Part shown: piece after piece, positions 18,050-26,227 of the stretch | How positions within the stretch are numbered: the stretch's first letter is position 1 | Layout of the letters: each line of letters starts with the position of its first letter | Assembly (NCBI GenBank): GCA_964653075.1 | Contig: CAZZAX010000011.1 | Location: 1-64,000, forward strand | Length of the DNA: 64,000 nt | From: NIOZ-UU13 sp964653075 | GTDB taxonomy: Bacteria; Planctomycetota; Phycisphaerae; Sedimentisphaerales; Anaerobacaceae | Direction of reading: 5' to 3' | Translations under genes and position numbers: made by a program | The notes under the pieces: model-generated | Told to the model about the DNA's origin: nothing | The model's input: only the letters and a program-made list of their open reading frames with translations | The model's database searches: none

Positions 18050-18952
18050 TCACCAAGTCAGCTTTGTTATGCTTTGGTCATTGCCGGTGTTTCCAGCTAT
18101 CGCATGCAGTTTGAAATGGCCGCCTTTCGCGGTCAGCCTGGCTTCTACCCAGCCCACAGGTTCGGCGTCGTTGAAGTTATATCCGACGGCGGGGAGATTG
18201 ATGAGATGAATCCCTTCGAACTCGGAGAATTTGTATTCATGAGAGTGGCCGTAGACTATAGCTTTAACCTTGCGAATCGGTTTAATGGCGGAATACAGCC
18301 GGGGTAAATCCAGCAGGTCGCCATCGCCGTCTTCGAGAGAGTGGTGAAAGCAGAGGATTGTCGGAGTATTGTCGCATTCGGTTAAATAGTTTTGGAGCCA
18401 TTGTCTTTGTGCTTTTCCCAGTAAACCGGGCACTTTATTAACGTACAGGAGTGAATCCAGAATAATCAGACGGACGGGCGGTATATTGGCGACTACAACA
18501 TGCTTACCCTGAACGGGCTGCTTTTCTCCGGGGACACTATTAAAAACCTTAACGAAGTTGTTTCGATTGTCGTGGTTGCCGAGCGCCATAAAGACGGGTC
18601 GTTTTTCTGCGATTGGTTCGAGCAGTTTCTTGAGGTTGGCGTAGTCACCCAGTTGGCCTGTCAGCCGGGCCAGGTCACCGGTGATAGCTACGCCGTCCGG
18701 CAGAGCGGAGATTATACCGGGAACGGCTTTTTGTAAATTCTGATAGGGATAGAATCCCCGGTAATTGTTGTTAACATCTTCGGGGATATGCGTATCGGAT
18801 AAAAGCGCCCATCGAGATGCCTTTACTTCATTTTCATTTTTCATTAAACCGGGGGTGCAGCCTGCATTGAGGGTAACGGCGGTTGCGAGGGCGGCAAAGC
18901 CGGTTTTGATAAAATTTCTTCTATTCATTGATTTGTAGAAAATTTCTGCCAT
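18050..18952 (-). CDS. Tat-exported calcineurin-like metallophosphoesterase
   Basis: About 300 residues. The N-terminus MNRRNFIKTGFAALATA (from residue 9) is a twin-arginine signal followed by a hydrophobic run and Cys, suggesting a Tat lipoprotein. The five metallophosphoesterase blocks are all present: LLSDTHIPE, TGDLARL, ALGNHDNR, CFHHSLEDGDGD and VYGHSHEYKF. Such enzymes hydrolyse phosphomono- or diesters with two metal ions; export points to a periplasmic substrate. The ATG at 18952 was chosen because AAGGAAAGG lies five bases upstream; the ATG at the MNRR position is an alternative. It may be co-transcribed with recJ, whose start lies 139 bases downstream of this gene's stop. Confidence 0.92.
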   Translation of the reverse strand: MAEIFYKSMNRRNFIKTGFAALATAVTLNAGCTPGLMKNENEVKASRWALLSDTHIPEDVNNNYRGFYPYQNLQKAVPGIISALPDGVAITGDLARLTGQLGDYANLKKLLEPIAEKRPVFMALGNHDNRNNFVKVFNSVPGEKQPVQGKHVVVANIPPVRLIILDSLLYVNKVPGLLGKAQRQWLQNYLTECDNTPTILCFHHSLEDGDGDLLDLPRLYSAIKPIRKVKAIVYGHSHEYKFSEFEGIHLINLPAVGYNFNDAEPVGWVEARLTAKGGHFKLHAIAGNTGNDQSITKLTW

Positions 18953-19187
18953 GATACCTTTCCTTATTAAAAGCCTGAATTGTTGGGTCACCAGGTGCTT
19001 ATATAACAGAAAAAAATCATTGATTGCAAGTCTAATTTTTCAGGTTACGGGATAAAGTTTTTCGGCTGTGCGAAATTAAGTCCGGTTAAAGTGCTGATAA
19101 GATAAAGTATTATTGCGGTTAGCTCGTGAGAGGTTATAATTGCGGCCTGCTTTATAAATAATAAGATTGGGGGCTGAGGTTTATCGA

Positions 19188-20930
19188 ATGGACCTGAACT
19201 TTTTTGATATCGGGGTATTTCTTGCGTTCATCGGCCTGGTCGTTTGTTTCAGCATGTTCAAGAGCCGTAAGGAGAAGACGAGCGAGGATTACTTTCTTGC
19301 CAGCCGGGGTTTGAGGTGGTGGCTGATTGGCATTTCGATTGTTGCAGCGAATATCTCGACGGAGCAGTTTGTCGGTATGGCCGGTCAGGGGGCGGGCAGT
19401 ATTGGGCTGGCGGTTAGCAACTGGCAATTGTTCGGCAGTATCGGTATTGTGATTATCGCCTTTACTTTATTACCCCGCTTTCTTCGGGCGGGCATTTATA
19501 CGATGCCCGAATACCTCGAATATCGCTACAATTCCACGGCCCGTGCGATTATGGCTCTGACTACAGTTGTAATTTACGTGGCGGTTCTTTTAACGGCCGT
19601 GCTTTATTCTGGGGGGCTGACTCTGCGGACTATTTTCGGTTTTTCGATGAGGCAGGGTGTCTGGCTAATCGGCCTAATAGCGGCGGCGTACACTGTGTGG
19701 GGAGGATTGAAGGCGGTTGCGTGGGCCGATTTGTTCCAGGGATTGGCGCTGCTTGCCGGGGGTGTTACCATTTTTTTTCTGGGCCTGCACGCCTGTGGCG
19801 GGTGGGAGCAGTTTTCAACTACCAATACGGACAAACTGCACATGGTCCTTCCATCAGAACATGAGGGGCTGCCATGGACGGGAGTATTCAGCGGTATGTG
19901 GATTGTGATGGTATATTACTGCGGTCTGAATCAGTTTATTGTCCAGCGCAATCTTGCGGCCAGGACGCTTCGCGACGGGCAGCTTGGTGTTATCTTCGCC
20001 GGGGCTTTGTGGCTGCTGGTTCCGTTTGCGATAGTGATGCCGGGACTGATGGCATTAGGTTTGTACAAGGCTGATATGGCTGCTGAAGCAGACAAGAGGA
20101 ATGCTGAGGTTTTGGCAACTTATGAGCAGACTAAAGGTGTTGGCGAAGAATTAGTTTTATATGAACCCGACGATGGTTGGAAGCAACGTTTCCCGGAGAA
20201 GACGAAGGAGTTAGAAAGTTACAATTCAATAGTTGTACAAACGGCGGAAAATCTTCATCAAAAAACGAAGGTTAAAAATCTGATTGGTTACAGCTTTGAT
20301 TCGGCATTTCCGATGTTGATTCGCAAGCTTGTTCCGGCGGGATTGCGCGGCTTTATGTTTGCGGCGATAGCGGGGGCGGTAATCAGCTCTTTAGCTTCGA
20401 TGCTGAATTCCGCCTCGACGATTTTTACGATGGATGTATATAACCGGATGTTGGCCCGCAATGCTCCACAGAGGCGGCTGTTATTTCTGGGGCGTATTAT
20501 GACGATGGTTTTTGTGGTTGCGGGCTGCCTGCTGGCGCCCAGGCTGGATGACCCTAAGTTTGGGGGGGTGTTTCAGTATATTCAGCAGTTTCAGGGCTAT
20601 ATCTGGCCGGGTGTGGTGGCAGCATTTCTTTTCGGTATGATGGTGACAAAGGCGCCCGGTGCGGCGGGTGTGGCGGCGCTGATTGGCGGGCCGGTTATCT
20701 ATGGTCTGTTTCAAAGATTTTCGCCGGACCTGCATTTTCTGATCCAGGTTGCGATTACATTCCAGCTTGTGCTGATGATTATGGGATTAATTACTTTCAT
20801 CAAGCCATTGGATAAACCGAGAGAATTACCGGTTCGAGAGGGCATCGAGACAAAGACGGCGCCAGAGGTGAAGCTTGCCGGTTTTTTGGTGATTTCGGCG
20901 GTGGCGTTTTTTTATATTATCTTCTGGTAA
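19188..20930 (+). CDS. Sodium/solute symporter (SSS family)
   Basis: A 580-residue transporter with about 13-14 membrane spans. It resembles SGLT/SSS sugar or solute symporters: the start FDIGVFLAFIGLVVCFS, the segment SEDYFLASRGLRWWLIGISIVAANISTEQFVG (about residues 30-65, the signature after the first span), and the region LRGFMFAAIAGAVISSLASMLNSASTIFTMDVY (about 385-415) with the SSS signature A-x-x-x-S-S-L/A. A polar external loop (about 285-365) is rich in Lys and Glu. It probably imports a sugar or organic acid with Na+. The ATG at 19188 follows GGGGGCTGAGG. A MITE-like element lies ten bases after the stop. Confidence 0.93.
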   Translation: MDLNFFDIGVFLAFIGLVVCFSMFKSRKEKTSEDYFLASRGLRWWLIGISIVAANISTEQFVGMAGQGAGSIGLAVSNWQLFGSIGIVIIAFTLLPRFLRAGIYTMPEYLEYRYNSTARAIMALTTVVIYVAVLLTAVLYSGGLTLRTIFGFSMRQGVWLIGLIAAAYTVWGGLKAVAWADLFQGLALLAGGVTIFFLGLHACGGWEQFSTTNTDKLHMVLPSEHEGLPWTGVFSGMWIVMVYYCGLNQFIVQRNLAARTLRDGQLGVIFAGALWLLVPFAIVMPGLMALGLYKADMAAEADKRNAEVLATYEQTKGVGEELVLYEPDDGWKQRFPEKTKELESYNSIVVQTAENLHQKTKVKNLIGYSFDSAFPMLIRKLVPAGLRGFMFAAIAGAVISSLASMLNSASTIFTMDVYNRMLARNAPQRRLLFLGRIMTMVFVVAGCLLAPRLDDPKFGGVFQYIQQFQGYIWPGVVAAFLFGMMVTKAPGAAGVAALIGGPVIYGLFQRFSPDLHFLIQVAITFQLVLMIMGLITFIKPLDKPRELPVREGIETKTAPEVKLAGFLVISAVAFFYIIFW

Positions 20931-20939
20931 GTTGTTTAA

Positions 20940-21094
20940 GAGCACCTAACAAAATGACTCTGCATTCAAGCGGCTTATTTCGTGTCTGGACGGCGTCAGG
21001 CTGCATCGACCATCTTCAGATGGTCTGCTTCGCCTTCGGCGCCGACGCGAAAGTGCTCGCTTTCGGTGCTACGATTCATTTTGTTAGGCACTCT
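20940..21094. mobile_element. MITE-like 155-bp element, copy 2
   Basis: The same element as at 5880-6034: equal length, about 94 percent identity (9 differences), ends GAGCACCTAACAAAATGA and TCATTTTGTTAGGCACTC. The terminal inverted repeats match at 16 of 18 positions. It can form internal hairpins, such as GACCATC-TTCA-GATGGTC, which is perfect here and imperfect in copy 1. It lies between the 3' end of the symporter gene and the 3' end of the GH2 gene, a spot where insertion does no harm. Confidence 0.85.
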
Positions 21095-21126
21095 AAATTT
21101 CATTTGGTGTTTTGGACTCTGCCTGG

Positions 21127-21462
21127 CTATTTTACTGAAGCGGGAATGATATTAAACTCGGCTATGGAGGTAAGTGCCTGGCCGTCGAATCCGGCGAGTG
21201 CTACGAAACGTAGGAATCTGCCGGTATGTGCCTTCTGGAAGAGAACGTTCTTATCGCTCCTGCCTTTCTGGAAAGTTCCGGCGGCGCTTGGGCTACCCCG
21301 GTTTTTGCCATCAGTGCTTACATATACCTGATATTCGGAAATCCAGCCGTTCGACATATCCTGCCGGGGGGTATAAGTCAATCCTTTGATTGCGATTTGT
21401 TCGGGAAGCTCTATTCGGATTTCGTGCGGGTATGCCTTTGGTGTCGGCTCCCAGGAGGTATG
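21127..21462 (-). pseudogene. Detached F5/8 type C (discoidin-like) domain of the GH2 gene
   Basis: These 111 codons continue the frame of the upstream GH2 gene directly after its UGA stop (21463-21465). They read HTSWEPTPKAYPHEIRIELP and on through LTYTPRQD, SEYQVYVSTDGKNRG, and GRFLRFVAL-AG, then end at a proper stop. This is the body of an F5/8C carbohydrate-binding domain; its first part (HNAIDNNPRTI) lies before the stop. The stop replaces the Trp that the family normally has in the T-x-W position. It is expressed only if the UGA is read through. Confidence 0.8.
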
Positions 21463-24400
21463 TCAGATAGTGCGTGGGTTGTTGTCGATGGCGTTGTGTC
21501 CTTCGTGGCCCGGTGCTTCACTGTCAACCATTATCACGCGGGCCTTGCTAATCAGGGTCGGTTTCTTGAACAGGCCTTTGATTTTGTCGGAGTCGATGCT
21601 GAGTTTCGGAGAGAAAGCGCTGCTGCCCATATAGCCAAGGAGGCTTTGCAGCATCTGTCTTGCCACCGGGCGCTCATCGAGGTTATTACGGAGGTCGATA
21701 CTGCAGACGAGCATTTTGCCGGCGCCTATCTTTGTTTCGAAAACCAAGCCGAGCCTGCGATTGGTATTCCAGTCGTCGATGACCTGGACGATTGGGCGGA
21801 GTTCTGTAGCGAACTGGTCAAGTACCATAAATTTAGATTTTGTTACCAGGTCCCACCATTGCCAGTTGCTGTAAAATTCTGTTGGGAATTCGACGAGAGC
21901 CGGATGTTTCGGGTCGCATAAAATACCGAGAGTGTGCGGAGGCTGCTGTCTTGTCCATTGCGTATTCCAGAAGATTGATGTGAAGCCCGCTGGTATTTTA
22001 CTATTAATGGAATTTAAATGCGGCATTAGTAGTACTTTTCCGCCGGCTTTGAGAGTGGTCCGTACTTGTTCATCGAGGCTGTCTGCTATTAGTATGTTTG
22101 ATGGAATTTCTATATCAGAATCTTCGGGATATACCCAAATGTCCCATTGATTTTTAAAGGGAGTTCCCTTTATTGAAACTTTTACAATTAGTTTGTTCGG
22201 GGCAACGATATTATTGAGTGTGAGGTTGAGATTTGCCAGTTTAATGCCATTGCCTATCGGGATTGTAATCTTTGGAATTTGAACAGAACCTGCTTTAATA
22301 CCATTGGGGTAATTTACAGACCAGAGAACAGTTGCATTATTGATAGGAGCCAGCCCGAAATGGGCAATTTCAAGGCTGGCGGTGAATGTTTCATCTGTTG
22401 TCCATGTGCGTTTTTTCATTCGCAGCAGCGGTACGGTTTGGCTGCAGTAGCGTTTATGCTGCTGTGGCTCGATGTAGCCCTTCGAATCCCAGAACGGGTC
22501 GAGAATTCCCACGAGCGCCGTACCCTGCCCCGGAAAGTCATGAATATCCAGCAATTGAAATCCGCCGAAGCCGGGAGTCCGCAGAGCGGATTCTATCTCT
22601 TCCTTATATAACAAGGCCTGTAATTTGCCGGAGGCCATCAGGAAATCCTCCGCCTGGTCGAGCATTTGCTTTTCGGCAAGTGAGTCACGGACGATCTCAA
22701 AATTGCGTGCTTTCAGGACTCCTGTGTACTTTTTAATTTCTTTTATGTTGGGAAATACACACCACTGGCCTATCTCGTGACTTACGACGGGGACATCGAA
22801 CTTTGCGATGATGTCACGGTAGTCGGAGGCAGTTTCAGGTGGTTTTGCGTTGAAGCGGCTGCTCAGGCCTGCGCCCCATTGATGGCCGCGTGGGGCGGGA
22901 GTGCTGTGATACTGGTTTTCAGGGATGATGGGCCATCCTGCGGCACTGGTATAAAGCCTGCGAGAATCTTTGTCTTTCCAATAGTTGACCAGGTCTCCAA
23001 GGAATCTTTTTTGATTTCTGCCGCCGGGCTCATTTCCATAAGCAAGCATGCAGAAGGATGGATGATTGCCGTATGCCTTCAGGATACGGTCGCCCTCGGC
23101 GTAAATAAATTTATCGATAGGCCTGCCGTCGCCGATGGTTGTCCATGCGGGACATTCGACGTGGAAGATAATTCCCATCCTGTCGGCGGCCTCGAACGCC
23201 GCCGCGGGCGGACACCATGAATGGAAGCGCAGATGGTTAAGGCCGTGCGCTTTGGCGGCTCTTAAGATTCGAAGCCATCCATCGACATCCATGTGCGGAT
23301 ATCCGGTCAGGGGGAAGATGCAGCATTCGAGTGTTCCGCGCAGGAAGGTAAGACGGCCGTTGATGGTAAATTGTGTTCCTTTAGTGCCGATCCGGCGCAT
23401 TCCGAATGTCACGGTTTTTTCGTCTCGGAATTTATCGTTAGCCGATTTGGCTGCGAGTGAGATGGACAGCTTGTACAAAGCCGGAGAGAACTCATCCCAC
23501 AACTGCACCTTATTGCCCATAGCATAGTCAACTTCGAGGATGGTTTCGGGTTTCGAGGCGGTGAATTCGATGCTCTTTTGTGGGACGGTGTGGCTTTGTG
23601 GGACATTGAAGCTTTCAGCCCGGACGTTGAGTGTACCTTTGATATTTTGGTTGCCTGTTTTACTGATTGTTACGAGTATCTTTGCTGATTTGTTTCGTAT
23701 GTCCGGATAGACCTGAACGTCACTGAGCCAGAGACTATCGGTGGCCTGCAGCTCGATTCTGCCGATTATCCCATTCCAGTTCGACTGGGTATGGTCGCTG
23801 ATTGAGTGGGCGTTATTTCCGACGTTATATTTCATCGAATTATCCACCCGGATGGTCACTATATGTCTGCCGGGTGTCATCAGACTGCTCAGGTCGTGGA
23901 GCTGCGGCGTGCAGAGACTGTCCTGTGTGCCGACGGCGGTACCGTCCACCCAGACCTTAGTCTGCCAGTGGCAACGCTCCAGAAACAGAGTTATTTTTTT
24001 GCCTGCCCAATCGGGGGGTATATCTACCTGTTTCTGGTACCAGGCGGGGCCTTTATAGTGTTTTACCGGGGTGAGCCAGAAGGGGATTTTTATTGAGCCG
24101 GGCTGTCTGTACTTTTCATATTTGACATCGGTAAAAAACGATTTGTCGATAATGCTGCCGGTCCATTTCGTATCGAGGGAGATATCATCGCCAAAGCCGT
24201 TCTCAATCGTAGAGCCGGGCAGATTGATTTTGCCGGGCAGTTTGCTGCTGTACCACTTTTCTTTCTCGCCGGTATTGGAGGGGTCCAGCTTGAAGAGCCA
24301 TTGACCCGCTAATGAAATGACCCTTCGACTACGCTCAGGACGGGCCTTGCGGCTATGTTCCGAGGTTTTAGCATTGGAGATCTGTGAATTTTCGGCTGTT

Positions 24401-24474
24401 CTACAGCAGGCGCATACTACTATTCCAACCCAGACCACTATCATTATTGATTGTCTGATAAACTTTCGCTTCAC
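21463..24474 (-). CDS. Glycoside hydrolase family 2 protein (beta-galactosidase-like), C-terminus truncated by UGA
   Basis: A 1003-residue secreted enzyme. It has a hydrophobic signal (about residues 8-24, then CACC), a short low-complexity stretch with KARPERSRRV from an inserted repeat, a sugar-binding jelly-roll (about 55-250), an Ig-like domain (about 250-370) and a TIM barrel with ARGTLECCIFPLTG-like entry. The acid/base Glu is in CMLAYGNEPGG (about 493) and the nucleophile Glu in VVSHEIGQWCVFP (about 586). GH2 enzymes release beta-linked galactose, glucuronate or mannose. The reading frame ends at a UGA inside a C-terminal F5/8C domain whose remainder follows in frame. The catalytic part is complete, so activity may persist. 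It lies downstream of the trx genes on the same strand. Confidence 0.88.
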   Translation of the reverse strand: MKRKFIRQSIMIVVWVGIVVCACCRTAENSQISNAKTSEHSRKARPERSRRVISLAGQWLFKLDPSNTGEKEKWYSSKLPGKINLPGSTIENGFGDDISLDTKWTGSIIDKSFFTDVKYEKYRQPGSIKIPFWLTPVKHYKGPAWYQKQVDIPPDWAGKKITLFLERCHWQTKVWVDGTAVGTQDSLCTPQLHDLSSLMTPGRHIVTIRVDNSMKYNVGNNAHSISDHTQSNWNGIIGRIELQATDSLWLSDVQVYPDIRNKSAKILVTISKTGNQNIKGTLNVRAESFNVPQSHTVPQKSIEFTASKPETILEVDYAMGNKVQLWDEFSPALYKLSISLAAKSANDKFRDEKTVTFGMRRIGTKGTQFTINGRLTFLRGTLECCIFPLTGYPHMDVDGWLRILRAAKAHGLNHLRFHSWCPPAAAFEAADRMGIIFHVECPAWTTIGDGRPIDKFIYAEGDRILKAYGNHPSFCMLAYGNEPGGRNQKRFLGDLVNYWKDKDSRRLYTSAAGWPIIPENQYHSTPAPRGHQWGAGLSSRFNAKPPETASDYRDIIAKFDVPVVSHEIGQWCVFPNIKEIKKYTGVLKARNFEIVRDSLAEKQMLDQAEDFLMASGKLQALLYKEEIESALRTPGFGGFQLLDIHDFPGQGTALVGILDPFWDSKGYIEPQQHKRYCSQTVPLLRMKKRTWTTDETFTASLEIAHFGLAPINNATVLWSVNYPNGIKAGSVQIPKITIPIGNGIKLANLNLTLNNIVAPNKLIVKVSIKGTPFKNQWDIWVYPEDSDIEIPSNILIADSLDEQVRTTLKAGGKVLLMPHLNSINSKIPAGFTSIFWNTQWTRQQPPHTLGILCDPKHPALVEFPTEFYSNWQWWDLVTKSKFMVLDQFATELRPIVQVIDDWNTNRRLGLVFETKIGAGKMLVCSIDLRNNLDERPVARQMLQSLLGYMGSSAFSPKLSIDSDKIKGLFKKPTLISKARVIMVDSEAPGHEGHNAIDNNPRTI
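24321..24341. repeat. Family B palindromic repeat inside the GH2 coding sequence
   Basis: CCCTTCGACTACGCTCAGGA on the plus strand is read on the minus strand as part of ARPERSRRV in the linker after the GH2 signal peptide. Related copies lie in non-coding DNA at 5148-5180 and 5246-5278. No clear target duplication flanks this copy. Confidence 0.65.
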
Positions 24475-24505
24475 TTTGATACTCCTCGTTTTGGTATGGG
24501 GTAAT

Positions 24506-24658
24506 TTATGCTCTCATATACAGGCCGCCATTGACAGCTATGTATTCACCGGTAATAAAGCAGGCCTGCCTGCTGAATAGAATTGCAGTTGCTGCGCCGA
24601 TTCCGCTGCTGGCACCGGTAACCAAGACCTTTTTGCCTTTTAGGTCTTCGTGAATCAT
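24506..24658 (-). pseudogene. Short-chain dehydrogenase remnant with interior deleted
   Basis: A 50-residue open frame starting MIHEDLKGKKVLVTGASSGIG. This is the complete N-terminal cofactor motif of an SDR enzyme (TGxxxGIG). After about 30 residues it jumps to ITGEYIAVNGGLYMRA, the normal C-terminal end of FabG/SDR proteins. About 200 central residues, including the Tyr-x-x-x-Lys active site, are missing. The frame is preserved and the start has a good ribosome site (AGGAAG, seven bases before the ATG). It cannot fold as an SDR. It lies between trxA and the GH2 gene on the same strand. Confidence 0.8.
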
Positions 24659-24695
24659 TTGAAGACTTCCTATTGGTGCTGAAGATTGCTGAGTT

Positions 24696-25022
24696 TTATA
24701 GCAGCTCGTCAATTGCGGCGGCGAGGTCTTTTTTGCTGGTTAAGCCGACCCATTTTTTTTGTACCTGTCCGTCCTTGAATAGAATGATTGTCGGTATTGC
24801 GCTTATGCCGAATTCCATTGCACTATCGCGGGCGTCGTCGGTATCGACCTTGCAGAATTTTGCTTTACCTGCGTATTCATTTGCGATTTCCTCGATAATG
24901 GGACCTATCATTTTGCACGGCCCGCACCATTCCGCCCCGAAATCAACCAGCACCGGCACATCGGAACTATGAACAGTCTGGTCAAAAGTAGCATCGCTTA
25001 ACTCAATTACATTACCAGCCAT
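24696..25022 (-). CDS. trxA: Thioredoxin
   Basis: A 108-residue cytoplasmic thiol-disulfide reductant of normal length. The active site is WCGPCKM (Cys pair at about 32 and 35), preceded by PVLVDFGAE and followed by the cis-Pro segment ISAIPTIILFKDGQ (about 74). AAAGGGTAAAATAAT precedes the ATG. The reductase gene trxB ends 167 bases upstream on the same strand, so the two probably work as one reducing system. Confidence 0.97.
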   Translation of the reverse strand: MAGNVIELSDATFDQTVHSSDVPVLVDFGAEWCGPCKMIGPIIEEIANEYAGKAKFCKVDTDDARDSAMEFGISAIPTIILFKDGQVQKKWVGLTSKKDLAAAIDELL

Positions 25023-25189
25023 ATTATTTTACCCTTTCTGCCAAGAATTCGCTGGAAATAACCACCCGACTAAATAGCCGGATTTAATCGATGGCCATAA
25101 TACTTTAAGCACTGGCCGACGTCAATAAAAAAAGTTTTTTTGCTGTTTAAACCGGCTGAGCGGTTGATTTACCAGCTTTTTTACTTGGT

Positions 25190-26185
25190 TTACCATCCGC
25201 CGGGCTTGAGCAAGTCGCTGACCGGCTCGTTCCACCAATTTGGGTCTCTGAAATACTGCTTTAGCATCATAGCTGCGACGACGCCGTCGCCGACGGCGGT
25301 GGCTAACTGCATAGCCGCTCCAATTCTGCAATCTCCGGCCACGAATACACCCGGCACACTCGTTCGCAGATATGCGCAGTCGCACTTGATAAAGCCGTGT
25401 TCGGTCAGCTCTACGAAACCTTTCAAAAAGCCGGTGTTCGGTATCATGCCGATAAATATAAATACACCGTCGCAGGGATAGTCTTCTTCTTTGTTTGTTT
25501 TTACGTTTTTGAGTTTGACCGACTGAACCTTATCTTGTCCTTCGATGGCGATCGCGACGGTGTCGTACTTTATAATCAGGTTCGAATCAGGCTCGTTTGC
25601 TTTTGCAAGCAGCTCTTCTGTGAGAACCCTGGCTGCTCTGAATTTGTCCCTGCGGTGTACCATTGTTACTTTTTCGGCGAACTTTGTCAGGTGCAGTGTT
25701 TCTTCGACAGCAGTATTTCCTCCGCCGACAGCGACGACGTGCTTGCCCTTAAAGAAAGGTGCATCACATGTGCCGCAATAGCTGACGCCTGCGCCGGCAT
25801 TTCGGAACTCTTCTTCCCCTGGGACGCTGAGTTTACGATAGTCGCTGCCGGGTGTCAAGATTACAGCTCTTGCGGTGTATTTGTTCTTGTCGCAAAAAAC
25901 AGCGATATTGCCATCTTCGAGTTTCTCTAATCCGGATACCTCAGAGCCAATCTTTAGCTCTGCGCCGAAGTTTTCGACCTGTTTTTGCATTTGCATAATC
26001 AGGCCGGCGCCGTCGATGCGTTCGATGCCGGGATAGTTTTCGATTCGGTCGGTGTTAATTATTTGTCCGCCGGGCATGAATTTTTCGAGTATCAAGGTTT
26101 TCATCCTGTCTCGTGCCGTGTAGAGGGCCGCCCCGAGTCCCGCCGGACCACCACCAACTATGATGCAATCGTAATTTTCTGACAT
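25190..26185 (-). CDS. trxB: Thioredoxin reductase
   Basis: A 331-residue flavoenzyme that reduces thioredoxin with NADPH. It shows the FAD motif VGGGPAGLGAALYTARD (about residues 11-27), the redox pair in SYCGTCDAPFFKG (about 141-144), the NADPH motif VGGGNTAVEE (about 158) and the C-terminal FAD motif GVFVAGDCRIGAAMQLATAVGDG (about 283-305). AAGGATACTTCTT precedes the ATG. It is followed by trxA and preceded by rmuC, 42 bases away. Ferredoxin-dependent relatives exist, but the motifs here fit the NADPH type. Confidence 0.96.
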   Translation of the reverse strand: MSENYDCIIVGGGPAGLGAALYTARDRMKTLILEKFMPGGQIINTDRIENYPGIERIDGAGLIMQMQKQVENFGAELKIGSEVSGLEKLEDGNIAVFCDKNKYTARAVILTPGSDYRKLSVPGEEEFRNAGAGVSYCGTCDAPFFKGKHVVAVGGGNTAVEETLHLTKFAEKVTMVHRRDKFRAARVLTEELLAKANEPDSNLIIKYDTVAIAIEGQDKVQSVKLKNVKTNKEEDYPCDGVFIFIGMIPNTGFLKGFVELTEHGFIKCDCAYLRTSVPGVFVAGDCRIGAAMQLATAVGDGVVAAMMLKQYFRDPNWWNEPVSDLLKPGGW

Positions 26186-26227
26186 AAGAAGTATCCTTGT
26201 TAAATCCTTAACATTTTATCAAACAGT

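Noticed and set aside
20954..21331. Frame of 125 codons covering the second MITE-like element
   Set aside because: Most of it is the 155-bp repeat itself and the rest is antisense to the F5/8C domain. The same peptide start arises from copy 1, so it is a product of the repeat.
21463..21465. Selenocysteine codon in the GH2 gene
   Set aside because: The position is a structural Trp in F5/8C domains, not a redox site, and I saw no obvious SECIS-like hairpin directly behind the UGA. A simple Trp-to-stop change explains it better.
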